A stretch of DNA of 64,000 nucleotides from Nephromyces sp. MM_2019 (GCA_015657535.1 JADHZB010002063.1:4153-68152), one strand, 5' to 3'; shown: positions 50,496 to 63,691, numbered from the stretch's first letter. A program made the numbers and translations. The notes: generated by a model from the sequence alone, not told the origin.

Positions 50496-51740
50496 TATCG
50501 TGGAAGGGGAGCTGTCAGGTAACACATACAGTTTGGGGAGAAAAAGAGGATTTTTTAGGAAAAAAAATGAGGAGAATTAAAGTTTGCAGAAAAATGTAGA
50601 GTCTCATGAAAAATGATGAATTCGGGCGAAATTTTCGAATTTAAAAGAAATCTTCAAAGTTGAAGCAAATGAAATTACGCAAAAATGCAGGAACCAGTAC
50701 TTCACACACAAAATTGCAAAATGGCAATCAATGCGGCATCACGGAAGCAGACTGAAGGAGCAACGAAGCCCTCAGTGTTATTCTCGTGTACCTCAACAAC
50801 ACACTCATCAAAGCACATTCACTAAGCTGAGCAATGAATTACCAAAACAAAGGACTAACCGCCCATGAAACGGCGAAAAAGAGCGCTTAGAGAGGCAAAG
50901 CGGAAAGCTTGCCTCTGCTCTCACTTTAAAAAAGATGAACAGGAGAATTATGTGCGCGCTAATATGTGGTGACGACAAAAAGTATTAGCAAGTTTTGGCA
51001 TTTTTTAAAAGCTTGAAAAAGCATAAATTTCCCGTAAGTTGTTGCTACTTTAAAGAGGATTATTGCCCTAAAACAAGCTCATTACTCAACATACTAATAA
51101 ACAAGTAGTTTACAAGAAATAAGTGAGCATCCACACCAAACAATTTGGAAAGAAGCAGCCCTTCTTTCTCAAGAAATTGCGTTGGTAGTGTACGTACATT
51201 GTCTAAATCTCATAAAACAGCAGGAGATTGTGTTTTTATCTCTCTCCTTCACGGTAGATACACCGCAGGAAACATGCAGAAACTGTACTGTTCTTCTCTA
51301 TTCACAAGATAATAAATGAGAGGAAGGAGGTTCAGCGAGAATTTGCATTTTATGTGCGGCGTTGTAGAGGGATGGAGCTTGAGGAGGGAACACCCACTTT
51401 TTTAAAACGAAAAGGTTCAAATATTGAGGGAGGGGGTAAGAAAAATGTAAACATCAGCGAGAGGTCTCTTGCTCCTTCAATTTGTAGATATTCCTTTTCA
51501 TAAAATAGCTCATATACAGCAAACTAATGAAGCGGCTATTTCGATGAAATCGCTCAAAAGATTAGATGGCGAGGGAGAGTTTGGGGTCTTTTACTTGATT
51601 TTTTCACGGCTCTTTGAAAAATGAAGAAGAGGAAGAGTCATATAGATTCCTTTAGGTTGGAACTACTGTTTTTTGTGTGCGGTTATATAACGAAGCAGGC
51701 GAAAAGTGGAGGTTTTCGGATGTCGAAGTGTTTGCGTGTG

Positions 51741-51912
51741 TGCCAATGCTTTTTTGAGAATCGGTGGGGAGTCCGTGATGTTTTGAAGAATGGTGGGTAA
51801 GAGTGTGTGTCTTGGAATACTTTTTTGAGAATCGGTGGGGAGTGTTTGATGTTTTGAACAGTGGTGGGTAAGAATGTGTGCGTGCTTGTTATGTTTTGAG
51901 AAAAACAGCGGG
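51741..51912. repeat. Tandem repeat, period about 67-75
   Basis: CTTTTTTGAGAATCGGTGGG and GATGTTTTGAA..GTGGTGGGTAAGA occur twice in order, with a third partial copy (ATGTTTTGAGAAAAACAGCG). The long minus-strand frame over it is a by-product. Confidence 0.85.
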
Positions 51913-54142
51913 GAGCGTGTGCGAAGCGCTTGAGGTACGCTGTGTGGGTGGAAATTTCCTTCAGCACACGATTTTCTGAGTAGGTGTTGCAGCGTTTGCG
52001 CATCTTCTGTGACCGCGCGATTGCTACACGAGACTTCACCAGAAGATGGTAGACTTGAAGAGAGTGTAATACTGTGTCAGATGAGATTAGTTTGCTGTGT
52101 GAGATACTCTTTTTTTTGTGTGTGAAATTCATTGAAGCAGCTTCAATTAATTTAGCCTGAATTTCAACTTCTCATGCTATTCTACGCAGTTTCTGCCTCC
52201 TTCCTGCATTTCATCCCGCTTCAAGTAGATGTATGTACACCTCTCTTCGGATTGTCACTAGCATTCATCATCTTGTTGCTTCTTCTAAGGATTTTCCAGC
52301 TGCCTATGCCATCATTGTGTGTATCTCCAGCCGATTATTGAGAATTTGCCAATTGTTCGCTTCTTCGCGCTTTTTTGTGATCTCGTTTCTCAATTGCTTC
52401 CTTCTGCCTGATTGCACGTTCATCGCACAATAGCTGCTGCCGCTTGCTGCATTTTCACAGAGGGAACCCCTCAGTGAATACTCATATATGAATAACTCCT
52501 CCATCCCACCAAAAGCTTAGTTTGATAGCTTCTTCATTCGCTTTCTTTGCGCTTCGAATCGCTCAATCAAGCAGCTTTTCTCTCTCGTTCAATGTAACCC
52601 AAACACTCTAATTTTGCAGTTTTACTAGCTTTTCTTTGGATTTTGCTATTAAATACGCGTTTTTGGTGGTCTTTATGATAGCGAACAGCAGCGAGAAAGA
52701 TTTCTGTACTATGAAATTTGATTATAATGAAGCAAAAAAATGCTTCTAAAAAGCTCAGCACTTTAAACTCTAAAGCTACGCAGAAAGGCCATAAAATGCA
52801 AAAAAAAAACCCGAAAGCTACGTGGGGAAGGCTACACACGAAAAAGTACGCACACTGGCCCGCAGCCACGGAGTAACACGCGAGAAAACCACCAACTAAA
52901 TCGTAAACTACCACGTCAAGCCCAGAAATACATAGAAAAAGAGAAAAGACGAAGAAGTACACAAGCGAAGGCTTTGTAATATCAACTTTTTGATCGCCTT
53001 CTCCTCAGCAAGTTTCGTGCTTTTTGTGCTAAAAATTGGATAAATCTCCAGTAACATTAGAGATGGGTGAGTAAACTACTTCGAAAAGCTGCTTCCTTTT
53101 TGATGTTTTTTTTTTTGCTTGCGTGAGCATTTTGTGTGTTTGTGTTTAATTTTCGTTTTAAGTGGGAGCAGATTATGTTTTCGCGTGAAAGTATAATTTT
53201 TTGCGAGTAGAAACCGCTTTTGATAGAGCTGCTGTGTGTGGTGCTCCTTTGGCACTCCTCTGGGATATGCTTTTAAAGGTTTGGTGCTAAAAATCTAAGA
53301 ATATTCATTTTTGTATGGTTATTTTCACTCGTTAGTTGTACCCTTTTTGAGCAAAACTCTGCAGGTATTTCATGATGTTATCGAATTAGATTTTTGCAGT
53401 GCTTGTGTGTGTAAATTTTCTCTTTGTTATGCAAAGAGAATGCTTCCTCCTATCAGTTTTTTGTGCCAATATTAGACGTGTGTGTGTGCCTGTGATGAGA
53501 CAATTACAATTATTTTGGGTGTTTTTTCTCGGAATTTGAAGCAATCTAGGGAAGAAGGTAACCCCTTCATTGAAATAAAGCCTTTTTTTCTGAAGACAGC
53601 ATGATTTCTCATCGTTAGGGACTGATAGCAATGAAGCTATTTTCTGGCATTTTGATCTCTATTTTGCTCTGATCAAAAGCCTGAAAGATTAATAACTTAG
53701 CATCTACTTTCTAGCAGTAAATTCTGCTTTTTTTAGAGCAAATTTTCCGGAAAAATTCATCGAATGAGCTTCATCCTTTGTTCTACGGTGTGTTCCGTCT
53801 GCAAAAATAAGAGTTTTTCTCTGCATCTCGCTTATATTGGGAAGTTTTGCTTCTGTGTAGGCGTTTTTACTTTTGAATATTCTGCTATCTTAAATTTTCT
53901 ATCATTCGCGAGGAGCCTACGCTTACTTTTATGTCTTTAAGAGGTCTTGTTTGTAGGATAATTCTAACACACACACATCGCAAAATTCTCACCTTCTCCC
54001 CGACTTTCCTACGCAGTGTGTGGTTTTTTGTGATCGCTCTCCCTGCATATATCCCTACTGATGATCTTTTCTTCGTCAAGCTTAAGTCTGAAGCAATTTA
54101 GTTTGCGTGCAATTGTTGCTGGTGATCTGCCTTTAGATGTGA

Positions 54143-54325
54143 TTATGCTTGTGTGTATCGTAGTGTGTGGGTGGTCTTGTGTGTGGTTGTGTGGGTGATT
54201 TTACGTGTGGTTTTTTATGTGATTTTGTGTGTGTGTGATAGTGTGTGGTAGTGTGTGTTAGAGTCTGTTAATGTGTGGTAGCGTGTGTTAGTGTCTGTAA
54301 GTGTGTGTTAGTGCGTGGTAATCTG
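54143..54325. repeat. GT-rich minisatellite
   Basis: Repeated variants of GTGTGTTAGTGTCTGTAA and GTGTGTGGTA over 180 bases, ending about 225 bases before the start codon of the pseudouridine synthase. Confidence 0.8.
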
Positions 54326-54550
54326 TTTGGTTTGCCTCCTTGACCTCCTTTCTGAGAGCTTTTATCCCTATTTTTAGCCGTTTTCTTGGAATTTGCCGTT
54401 TTTACTAACCTCTCTACGTTGCCCTTCATCCAATGCATTACTTTTAATCTATTAAGCTCCCCTTTTCATACTTAACATAAATTTTTGCATGTGCATGTGT
54501 GAGCTTGATTTTTCGCTCCACTTACTGCTCCCTTGTTTTTCTCTCCTCCG

Positions 54551-57500
54551 ATGAGCATCGCACAATATGCTATCGCTGCAAAGAAACTCCCTTTAAATCA
54601 TCTTGATGACTTCTTTTTAGACATTTCTGATGGCTTCCAAAGAGTAAATGATGGGGTGAATTGCTACAGCGTGGTTCCCCCTTACTGGATTGATTACAGA
54701 GTGAATGTAAAGATGCGATGGAGGGGAAAGGAGTAAGTTTGAAAACAGCCAAAAAAAATTTGGCCTGTTCTCTTCTTAGAAGGGGTGTACGTACACCCCT
54801 TCCCTGTCTATAGTGAGGGGGGGATTACAAGTTTTTATTTTTTATTCATAATTTAAACACAGAAAAAAAGAGAAACTTCAAATAATATTTTTTTTGGCTC
54901 ATTCTTTGCCATATATAGTACATATTGAAAGACAGCTTCATCTCTTGGTTAAAATTTGTCATAATTTTGTGCGAATTTTTAGCATCAAGCTTGTGTGGGT
55001 GCTAGTAAGTGTATTTTCGTATAATTTTATTCTTTTTGTTATAGTAAATCTCACGATATAACCACTAATCGAAAAACCTTGCCAAACCACCAAAATTTTG
55101 TAGAAGTTGCAAAGCGTAGCAACTTTCCAGATTTAAATCTCAGCAAAAATATTGATTATCAAGTTTGTCTCCTCTTCTTTTGATCCACTAAAAATGAGTT
55201 ATTCACCAGCGAAAGAGCTACTTCCTTCGGTTTGTATCTTTGAAAATAGTAGTCAACTAGCCGAAACATATTCCTGTGGCTTTACTAAACGCTGCTTCCC
55301 GAAACGTATTTTTCAAAAGGTAGCTGCAATAGCCTATCATGAGTGTACGTACACCCAGCTACTTCCGTTATTTGTGTGAAAATATACCAGCGAGTAGACT
55401 TATAAAATGGAATATCCGTATAGACTGCTAGCTCGCCTAGCTCGCAGTAGCATATTCACACCATCTTAAGCTCATCCTAATGAGCTTCAAAGCCTCTTCT
55501 CTTACTTCGTTTGAAGAAAGTGTTTAAAAAGCATCTAAATATAACTCTAAAATATGCTGTTTCAAATGTTACTGTAAATTTGGTATCCAACTATAAATTT
55601 CTGTAATACTCCCATGAATTTTTGCCTATCAAAATCGGTTTTCTGGGTAATAAAGTGAAGAAAACGTTGACGTTTTACACGAAAAAAAATCACCTCTTTT
55701 TTGCCTTTTTCTCGTAGAGTGTTTGAGGCCTTTCAGAAAGAGTTTGGCTCCAAAGGTGCCGCATTTTGGAAGTTTGCAATAACTCAAGGCTTTCTGTTAA
55801 TCAACGGAAAACGCTGCAAAACTGACTCTATAATGAATAATGGGGATGTTATCACACACCATTCTTATAACATTGAGGTTAATGACTGTTTTTATTCCAA
55901 TTTTTCCTGTGATTATGTGCTTCTGATTATTCTCCTTTTCCTCTTTCACACACAAACACTCTTAAAATTGAGATTAATGACTGTTTCGACTCAAATTTCC
56001 CCGTAAATCTGCGTCTAAGTATTCTCCTTTGCTTCCTAATTTATGTTTTTTTTTGACGAAATAGGCCTTTTTTTAGTCTCCTTTAGCTATTTTTTCCTTG
56101 AAATGTAACTTTTTAGGCCGCTATCGCATGGTTTTTTGCAGCTTTTTTGGTTGTCTTCACCACTTTCATAATTATCATCTGTTTATAACCTTCTTTCCCA
56201 ACATCCTCATTCTTGGAGTGTTCATGGTGGAGTTCATGAACTCAATGAATAGCCTCAGTTTTTTGCATTTTCAACTTTTTTTTCAGCTTTGGAACTTGTT
56301 TCTTCTTTTTACTCGTCTGCAGTGTTCAAAATCTTCATGTTTGCCACAAATTTTGTTCTAAGCACTTTAATCGTGAAGATTTGTTTATTTCTTTGTGTGC
56401 TTTTAATATTCTGGTGTGTGTACTTGCTCTTTTCATCATCATTCTGATGCTAAAGCTAGCTGTGCTTTTTCACGTATTTATCCCCATTTTTTTGAGTTTT
56501 TTGGGAGGGTAGAGCTCTGAGATTTCTAACCTCTTCGCATACATATGTGTCTATGTGCTTATGTATGTGTGCAGCTCGCTGGAAAAGGTGACCCAGTGAG
56601 AATTATATACGAATCGAAAAACTTAATAGTAGCCATAAAGCCTGCAGGCATGCCGTAAGTGATCGGAGCATGCGCTTGTGTGTGTGTGTGTGTGTTTGTG
56701 TTTGATTGAATATGCGTATATATCTATGTATATTCTCCCTTATGAGTGCTTTCTTGTGGTCAAAAAGTTTATGCTTCTACCTCTTGTGATTATCCTATAA
56801 TTTGTGTTTTAAAATTCTTGTGTGTTATCTTTACTCCTTTCTTCTTGTGTGTGTGCTTAGTTTTCCTCCTTCCGTGAGCATCTCCTTTTCCTTGATATGC
56901 TTGCTATACTGCTTTTAATGCAGTGTTTATACATCTGCTTTGCGCATCTTTTTTTTATTCACATTTTATGAGTTTGAGCTCTACGGTGTACGTACAGCTG
57001 CCATCCTATAGGAAGCTTCACAAAATTATCTCTGACTAATATTATCAAGAAGAATCACCTTAAGAATGACAAAGGTAAAAATACTCTTTGCTGTTAAGCG
57101 TGCTTGCTAGTTAAGTACTTTGTGCACGCTTTTATTGTGTGTGGAGTGGATACCATGATTTTAGCTGCTTCTCGGACACATGCAGACTTGTATTTTGCCA
57201 TTTTTACTAGTGTGTGTGTGTATTTTTTCTGATTTTTTTAATTAAAACTATGTAGCACACATATCTCTTTAGAATAAATCTTTCACTGGCTCTTCGTAAA
57301 TCATGGCTGAGCTGAGACTAATACTATCTTCATCTTCCTCACAAAGCATCTCAATCTTTATAGAATTCCTGCAGAAATTCCTAGTCTAGCTAAAAAAGTG
57401 TGAGTAAGTGCTTTAGTATGCATTTTTTTGTGTGTTATACTTTTTTCATGGTAAATTTTCAGTGTACTGAAGAGGGGAGAAATTCCTGATCATCGTCGTT

Positions 57501-60500
57501 GTGTTTGTTTCTTGCATTCAGCTTATCTTCATCCCGTTAATCGGCTGGATAAAGTCACGAGTGGAATCGTTTTCCTTGCTAAAACAGGTAATTTTGCGAG
57601 TGTATATGTGTGTGAATACTTCCTGTCTCTCCCGTATCTTGTGGTTGATGAACAATTTGCGGTTTATCGCAAAATTTTTCTCGTGAGGAGCTATTATGTT
57701 TGTGCAAGAGTGTGTGTGTTTTTTTGTGTGGGTTTCTGCTTATATTTCTGTGCGCTAGTGCTTTTTTATATCAGTTTGTTGTAACTCGTGTTTAATTTCC
57801 ATGTGTGTGCGGGTGACTCTCAAGATATGAATGAGCTACAGAGGTGCTGTGATAACTTTGCTGTTTTCAAACAAACACACACACAATACACAAGGCTAGC
57901 TAGCATGCTTGCCACGGTGTACATACACCCGCGAAATTTCAACTTTTAAAGTTTTTTCTTTGCAAAAAGGTTTTCCTTTTAAAGGGAATTGCTTGGAGCT
58001 GCAATTTGTTTTTTCTCTGGCTATATATACACTTAAAACAAAAATGCACATGCTTAAACTTGCCTGGGTTTCAGTTGATGCTGCACGGGCTTACAGCAGT
58101 GGATTAACCGATGCGTCAAAGCTGTACATTGCGGAGGTGAAGGGAAGCTACTTCCCTCTAGCCCTAAACGAGCGATTCCCCGATGTACGTACAGGAACTT
58201 TTTTGAACACTGAAGGAGTCTATGTGTTGTACGAGTATTGGATTTTTGTATATACGATCATATGTAGATATCAAATGTTTTTTTGCGGTTCTTCGTTGGA
58301 GTAGTTATGCGAATTTGGGCATAAAAATGTGTGTGCGAAGTAATTATGCAATTGAGTGAGCCTTAGTGTGAATGTGTCTGCGTGTGGAGATGTCTACCGG
58401 TGTTAGTCTTTGTAGATATCTTGTGGGGGTTTTTATGAGTTTAAAGTTTTGAATATATCTTGATGTTTGAAGAAGTGTAGGTACACACATAATGATAAAT
58501 CTCTTACTGCCTTATTAAATTTACTCACGCATATCTGCATAGCCTAAAACTGTGTGCAAATAAGTTCTAGAGCACATCTATCTCGTATGCATTATAGAAG
58601 GATAAAATATTTACGAACTTCTGTAGTTAACTTTTTATGAAGATGAGAGCATAAAGAGCGGATTAAACTACATCAGAACTAGTAAATCAGTTGAGATGAG
58701 TGAAGGCTGTGATTTCTGTTGTTTTCTTCATCTCTTCAGATTGTAGCGGAGAAGAAGACTTTTCCATCAAATAAATCCAAAACAATGGCAGCCACACAGC
58801 GTAAGAATAGTGAGAAATAAAGCGAGACCGTGACTATGTGTGTGTGTGTGTGTGTGATAGTATATTTATGCTCCCACTTTCTTTGGGAGTAGAGCTAGCT
58901 TGGCCTAAGAATGATAGTGAGAAATAAAGCGAGACTGTGACTATGTGTGTGTGTGTGATAGTATATTTCTGTCCCACTTTTGTCGTGAAGAGAGCTAGCT
59001 CATTAGTATATAAAAGTGAGATATTGATACAGTCATATACGCATAGAATTTTGCGATCGTTGATTCTTACCCTGTGTGTTGGTATTGGAGCACTTGAAAT
59101 AGCTCCTCCCTTGAAGATGGTAGTTTGTGTGCTCTTTCGCGCTAAATAAATCCTTTCTTCACATACATTGCTAGCTCTAGCGCTTATGCGTAGATTTATT
59201 ATTGTTTTCATCTCTTTTCTCAGTAAGTTTGGATGTTTTTCTTCAAAGACAAACATGCTTTACCTTCCTTTGTGCTAATGGTTGAAAGACTAGCATTTTC
59301 AAAAGTGTATAAAAATGAATTTTTCAAGCAGATGAAGAAGAAAAATTTCAATGAAGGTTATTTTCCAAGAATTTGAAGTTCTTCCTTAAAAGTGTGTGTA
59401 ATAAGGGCTATAAAAAGCAGGTGATGATAATGAGGATAAGTAAGTAGATGCTAGTAGTAAAGTGAGAGGCAAGAGGTGGAGAAAATCAGGAATGTGAAAG
59501 CAGAAGCCACCTTATTAGCTTTTAAGGAATGCCACAAGAGTGAGTAGCAAGGAAGGCTAAGGGTGTGTTGAAGAGATTAATGTGGTTGAATCTATCATCA
59601 CTTCTATTCGTTCGCTTAGTAGCAGAATAAAACGATGAAATCAAGAACAGGAAGAAAATGCAATAGAAAGGTGGCAGAAAATGTGTGCAATAAATACAAA
59701 GTAGGAAGGCACACACAGGCATACTCACACACGCTCAATATACAAAAGTGCTAACGCACTCACACACACATATACACTTAAGTACGCGTACTCACACACA
59801 CAAAGCACCCACACACACGTGTACCCAAAAAAAGATGTTACTCAGTTATTTTCACACGATACCTTGAGGTTCGACAACAAGTGAGAAGAAAAGCATCATC
59901 GCACACACAAAAACGCCAAAGACAATCTTCTACATCAGAAACCCCCGTACTAGCCCATGAAAATCTCCAAATAGAGGATGATCTCCTTTTTCCTGAGGAA
60001 GTAAATCAGCTAGAAGGGCTGAGTCTCTCTGAAGATAGAAAGTGGCTGCGCTGCTCTTCTCGCCTAGACATTAACCTCAACGGTGTGAATGGAGCTCTAA
60101 TGGCTAGCGTTGGCTCAAAAAGTGGAAGGATGTCTCAAACTTGGTTTCGTATACTGAAGAAGAATGATGGTATGTTCTCGTGTGTGTGAGGGTAAATTAT
60201 GTGTGAAAAAGCCGTTTTATATGAACTTTTTGCGATCTCTGTGAGTCCTAGATTTACTTTTCTGTGTGTGTGCTTTGACGTGTTCTTTGATGAAAGAACG
60301 GAAGAGAGGGCAGTTGATCATCTTTAAGTTTTTTCTTGAAGAGTTGTTTTATTGAAGGAATCTTTGTTTTCCGTCTAATATCTAAGCGTTGAGTTTTAGC
60401 TTCGTTTAGATGAGAGAAAATTGGTGGGGAAATATTTATCTGGCGCAAATTAGAGCTGATTTTGCCTGTGTGTGTGAAAATTCCTTAACCTAAGTTAGCC

Positions 60501-63500
60501 TACCAGTTAGTGCAGCCTTCCTCTACTTTCTGTGTGCGAAAGCATTTCTTTATAAAACCCATAATTTGCTGGAAGATTCTTGTGGATAAACCCGGTGGCT
60601 GAGTGTTTGCGCCGCTGGTTCTCTTCGTTCAAAATTTTCTTTTTGCCTTGAATTTGTCGGTTTTTTAATAGATTTGAGCCTTTGATTTTTTTTCATCTTT
60701 CACATCTGCATTACTTTTATTCTACATACAATGGTAGTAATTGCCGTTAAAATTTGACGTTTTTCTCTGTTTTCTTCATGATGAAGATGAAGCTGAGCTC
60801 TAAGCTACCAGCAGCCTCGTAAAAATGGCGGTAGCATCGAAAGAAATAGAAAGCTGTGAGCCTATGAGTGTGAGAATGTGTGTGAGAGCATGTGTGTGAG
60901 AATAGGCGCGTATCAAAAACATACTTGTCTAATTAGCAGGAAACAGCGTAGTTAATTTGGCACACATCCACGCAGATAGAAAGGCACGTATGCACGATCA
61001 TGCACATAGGCAGGAACACACATAAACACACACATACGAATGTATGCACGTTTAGCATACACACGCAGCTATCCGTGTATATAAACACGAAAATACACGT
61101 GAAAGTGCATGCTAACATGCAAAAAAAAAACACACACACGAACATTTAAGCACACACACAGACATCCAGACATATACACGCACACATAATGCAAATACAC
61201 ATGAAAAATACGTGTACACACACAAAAATACACACCCCAATATATCCTTTCATTATCAGTTGTATCTGAGTGCTTTTTACAGGAAATTCAATGCTTCTGT
61301 TAGCAAAGCCCATCACTGGGCGCACACACCAGATTAGAGCGCATCTTGCGGTATGCGGAAACCCTATAGTAAATGATTCTCTCTACGAGAAAAGCTCCGG
61401 TGTGTGTGTGTGTGTGTGTGTGTATTTTTGTATTATTTAAAGTTTTATATGCGTGGAGTGTAGCCTCAAACTGTTGTGTGAGTGTGCAGCTGCGAAATTT
61501 CGTGGAATGTGTAAGATATTTTGTAAGCTCTAAATTCCAGGCTCATTATAAAGACTACTCATAGCTGTTATTTTGTCTTTTCGGTGTGTTCAACAAAACT
61601 TTAGCGAGTCTTGATGTTGTTATAAGCAGAATATGTATGTATCCTGAGTGTGTGTTGGTTGCCACTACTTGTAAGAAGCAATCTGTATGTTCAAGTATGT
61701 CTGTATTTTCGTGAGTCACTGCAGCAGTTTGTTTTGTGTGTGCTTTTTGTGCCATCTATATGATTGCTTAAGTGTGTGCGTGATATATCGCTGTGTGCGA
61801 AATTTAACTGTGTGTGTGTTATCATGTATCTGTGTGAGCGAGATTTAGCTGTGTGTGTATCTCATCATTATCTGTTTGTGCCACTGTTAAACCGTGTATA
61901 CCAGTGTATTTAGCTATCTGCCACTCTTCGCTCGTATTTAAGATTCCCTATTTTTTTGAGTTAATTGTTTTTCTCCAACTGTGACTACTGACAAATATTT
62001 GCAGTTAATTAACTACAATATTCCCCCCTTATCTATATGTGTGTATGTTTTTTTTTTCTTTTTTTAGCTTTTTCAAAGTTTTTTTGTATGAGCGTTTATT
62101 TTTACTTATCTTACTTTAGTGTAGAGGAGCTATGCATTTCTCTCTTCCTCTAATTCTTCTCTAGTTTTTGTATTCCATATGAGAATTTGCTTCTCTTTTG
62201 TATGCAAATTTTTTGCTTATTTTTTCAACAGCTAGATTAGTGAGGCAGCTGGAGGTAGAATTCGATATGGACAAGGTGGAGCTACCAACTAGCTCCCAAG
62301 GCTGTGTTTTTGAAGAGGCATCACATGAAATGCCAAAGGAAGCAGAATTCATGCATGGACCAAATAGAATCAGACTAAACTATAAAACAAAGAAGGTGCT
62401 TTTTTCATTTCTCTCTCCTTTCTCTGAAAAAAAATCTTTTTAATCGCTTTTTTTGGCACAACTGCGTAATATGTATTGTTTCAATTGTATTTTATATGTA
62501 TTTTGAGAAAAAGTAGCTTTTTTTGTCTAAAAATTGGTTTTTTTTGCGATTAAGATCAGCAATGGAATGGCATATGCAGGCTCCTCCTTGTTTTCACGGC
62601 GTGCTAATATGTTAGGATGTTAATTTGTATATTTTTTTCCGTGTTTTATGCAGATATATAAGCTAATTTCTTCGCTTTTTGTGTGTGTTTTGCTATGCTG
62701 ATGTATAATCTTTTATATTCATGCTTTTTCGCTAGAATCTATGACACACTTGCGTGTGTATGTGTATAACTCTAATTTTATCTTTAGGTTTTTTTAGTTG
62801 TGGGAACTATTATAATTTGTATTTTATGTATAGATGGGCTAGGCTATTGTGGGGCTTGAAAGTTGCGTGTAAAATTTTGGATTAGTTTTTTTTATGCACC
62901 TGTTTGAGTGAGCAGTCTTTCTTATCTATCAGTGGCGTGTTTCTGTTTTATGGTTTTTGAGGTGATTTTCATGTCAAGATACTTACAAATTTAGGGTGCT
63001 TACCGTCATTTTTGCAGCAAAAATCGACAGTTTTTAGTGTGTGTGCGCCTTTTTTACCTTGTTTTGCAGTTTTGTGTGTCTTCTTCTAAATTTCAGCTGA
63101 TAAAATAAATGTCAGTTTTCGTGATACTTCCTGCTTGTTCTTTATTGGCCAAATGTGTGTTTTTCATCAGCAGTCGACGCGCAGCGCCTTCAAGAAGTAA
63201 AGTTTTTTAAGACGCAAGCGCATTGAATAGGAGATGCTCATAGCCGCGTAAACTTGCCTAGAAAAGCATGTTTGTATCTCAGCTAGACGTAAGCAATTGA
63301 TTTTTTTCTTCTTCACGCATTGAATAGGCAGACTAGATACACTGGGTGAACTAGACAAACAAGACAACCTAGATACACTATACACCATTTCAATGCGTAC
63401 CTAAAACGAGATGCTTCAACTACAAGAATAAATACGTGGATGCACACGCTTACAGGCACAAGTACATACACATACTCCTCCGGTTCACCAAGTGGTATGT

Positions 63501-63691
63501 ATACTTGCTTGGTCTCTCCTCCAATTTTTCAGATGTCAGTTTCTTATCAGTTGGAGATACCGCTTGAGATTCATCTCTTTGCCTTTCAGTACACTTTTGT
63601 GCTAAAAAACACGAATTTTCAGAAGAACTCAGCTGTTGTAGAAGATAAAAACTGTGGTACCTATTATTTCATGCGGGAGAATATTTTTTGA
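54551..63691 (+). CDS. RluA-family RNA pseudouridine synthase (RPUSD2/Pus9-like)
   Basis: Isomerises uridine to pseudouridine in RNA; Pus9-type relatives modify U32 of tRNAs. Eleven exons join in phase: 54551-54732, 55718-55877, 56575-56654, 56998-57074, 57522-57587, 58075-58184, 58740-58800, 59846-60169, 61283-61399, 62232-62395, 63533-63691, giving 499 residues. Seen: [13 protein letters not shown] and RWRGKE at 39-61, an S4-like segment [29 protein letters not shown], the catalytic block [12 protein letters not shown] with Asp at about 176 (NRLD as in Pus8/Pus9 rather than HRLD), KLYIAEVKG at 204-212, and [23 protein letters not shown] at about 362-384. Between the last two lies an insert of roughly 75 residues rich in Lys, Arg and Ser (exons 7-8). 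Exon 8's acceptor and exon 11 ([11 protein letters not shown], resembling the C-terminal LHALRY block) are the least certain. No presequence is apparent, suggesting a cytosolic or nuclear enzyme. Confidence 0.93.
54779..54802. repeat. 24-bp perfect palindrome
   Basis: GAAGGGGTGTAC is followed directly by its reverse complement, with no loop, in intron 1 of the pseudouridine synthase, 47 bases after the donor. Its centre is the GTACGTAC motif found repeatedly in this part of the window. Confidence 0.95.
58803..58997. repeat. Tandem duplication of about 104 bp
   Basis: The segment AAGAATAGTGAGAAATAAAG through GAGCTAGCT is present twice (from 58803 and from 58907) at the start of intron 7 of the pseudouridine synthase. 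Each copy includes a GT tract, of different lengths. Confidence 0.9.
60930..61240. repeat. CA-rich low-complexity tract
   Basis: Interspersed CACACA, ACACACGCA and CATACACG blocks fill 300 bases of intron 8 of the pseudouridine synthase. Frames in this tract are not coding. Confidence 0.8.

Larger units (their letters stand above)
50496..54550. other. Divergent intergenic region
   Basis: Four kilobases between the starts of the transporter (-) and the pseudouridine synthase (+). It holds a two-to-three copy tandem repeat at 51741-51912, a GT-rich minisatellite at 54143-54325 and a GTACGTAC site at 51189-51196. A hydrophobic minus-strand frame at 52567-52962 is not supported by splice sites or recognisable motifs. 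No gene is called. Confidence 0.6.

Noticed and set aside
51683..52132. 149-codon minus-strand frame
   Set aside because: It is mostly the tandem repeat at 51741-51912 and has no splice context or recognisable motif.
52567..52962. 131-codon hydrophobic minus-strand frame
   Set aside because: Phe/Cys/Leu-rich frames arise readily opposite A-rich sequence; no splice sites or family features support it.
57460..57521. Extra exon reading [19 protein letters not shown] before the catalytic block
   Set aside because: The phase from exon 4 (one leftover base) fits the acceptor at 57521 exactly and gives the family spacing; the upstream segment is intron.
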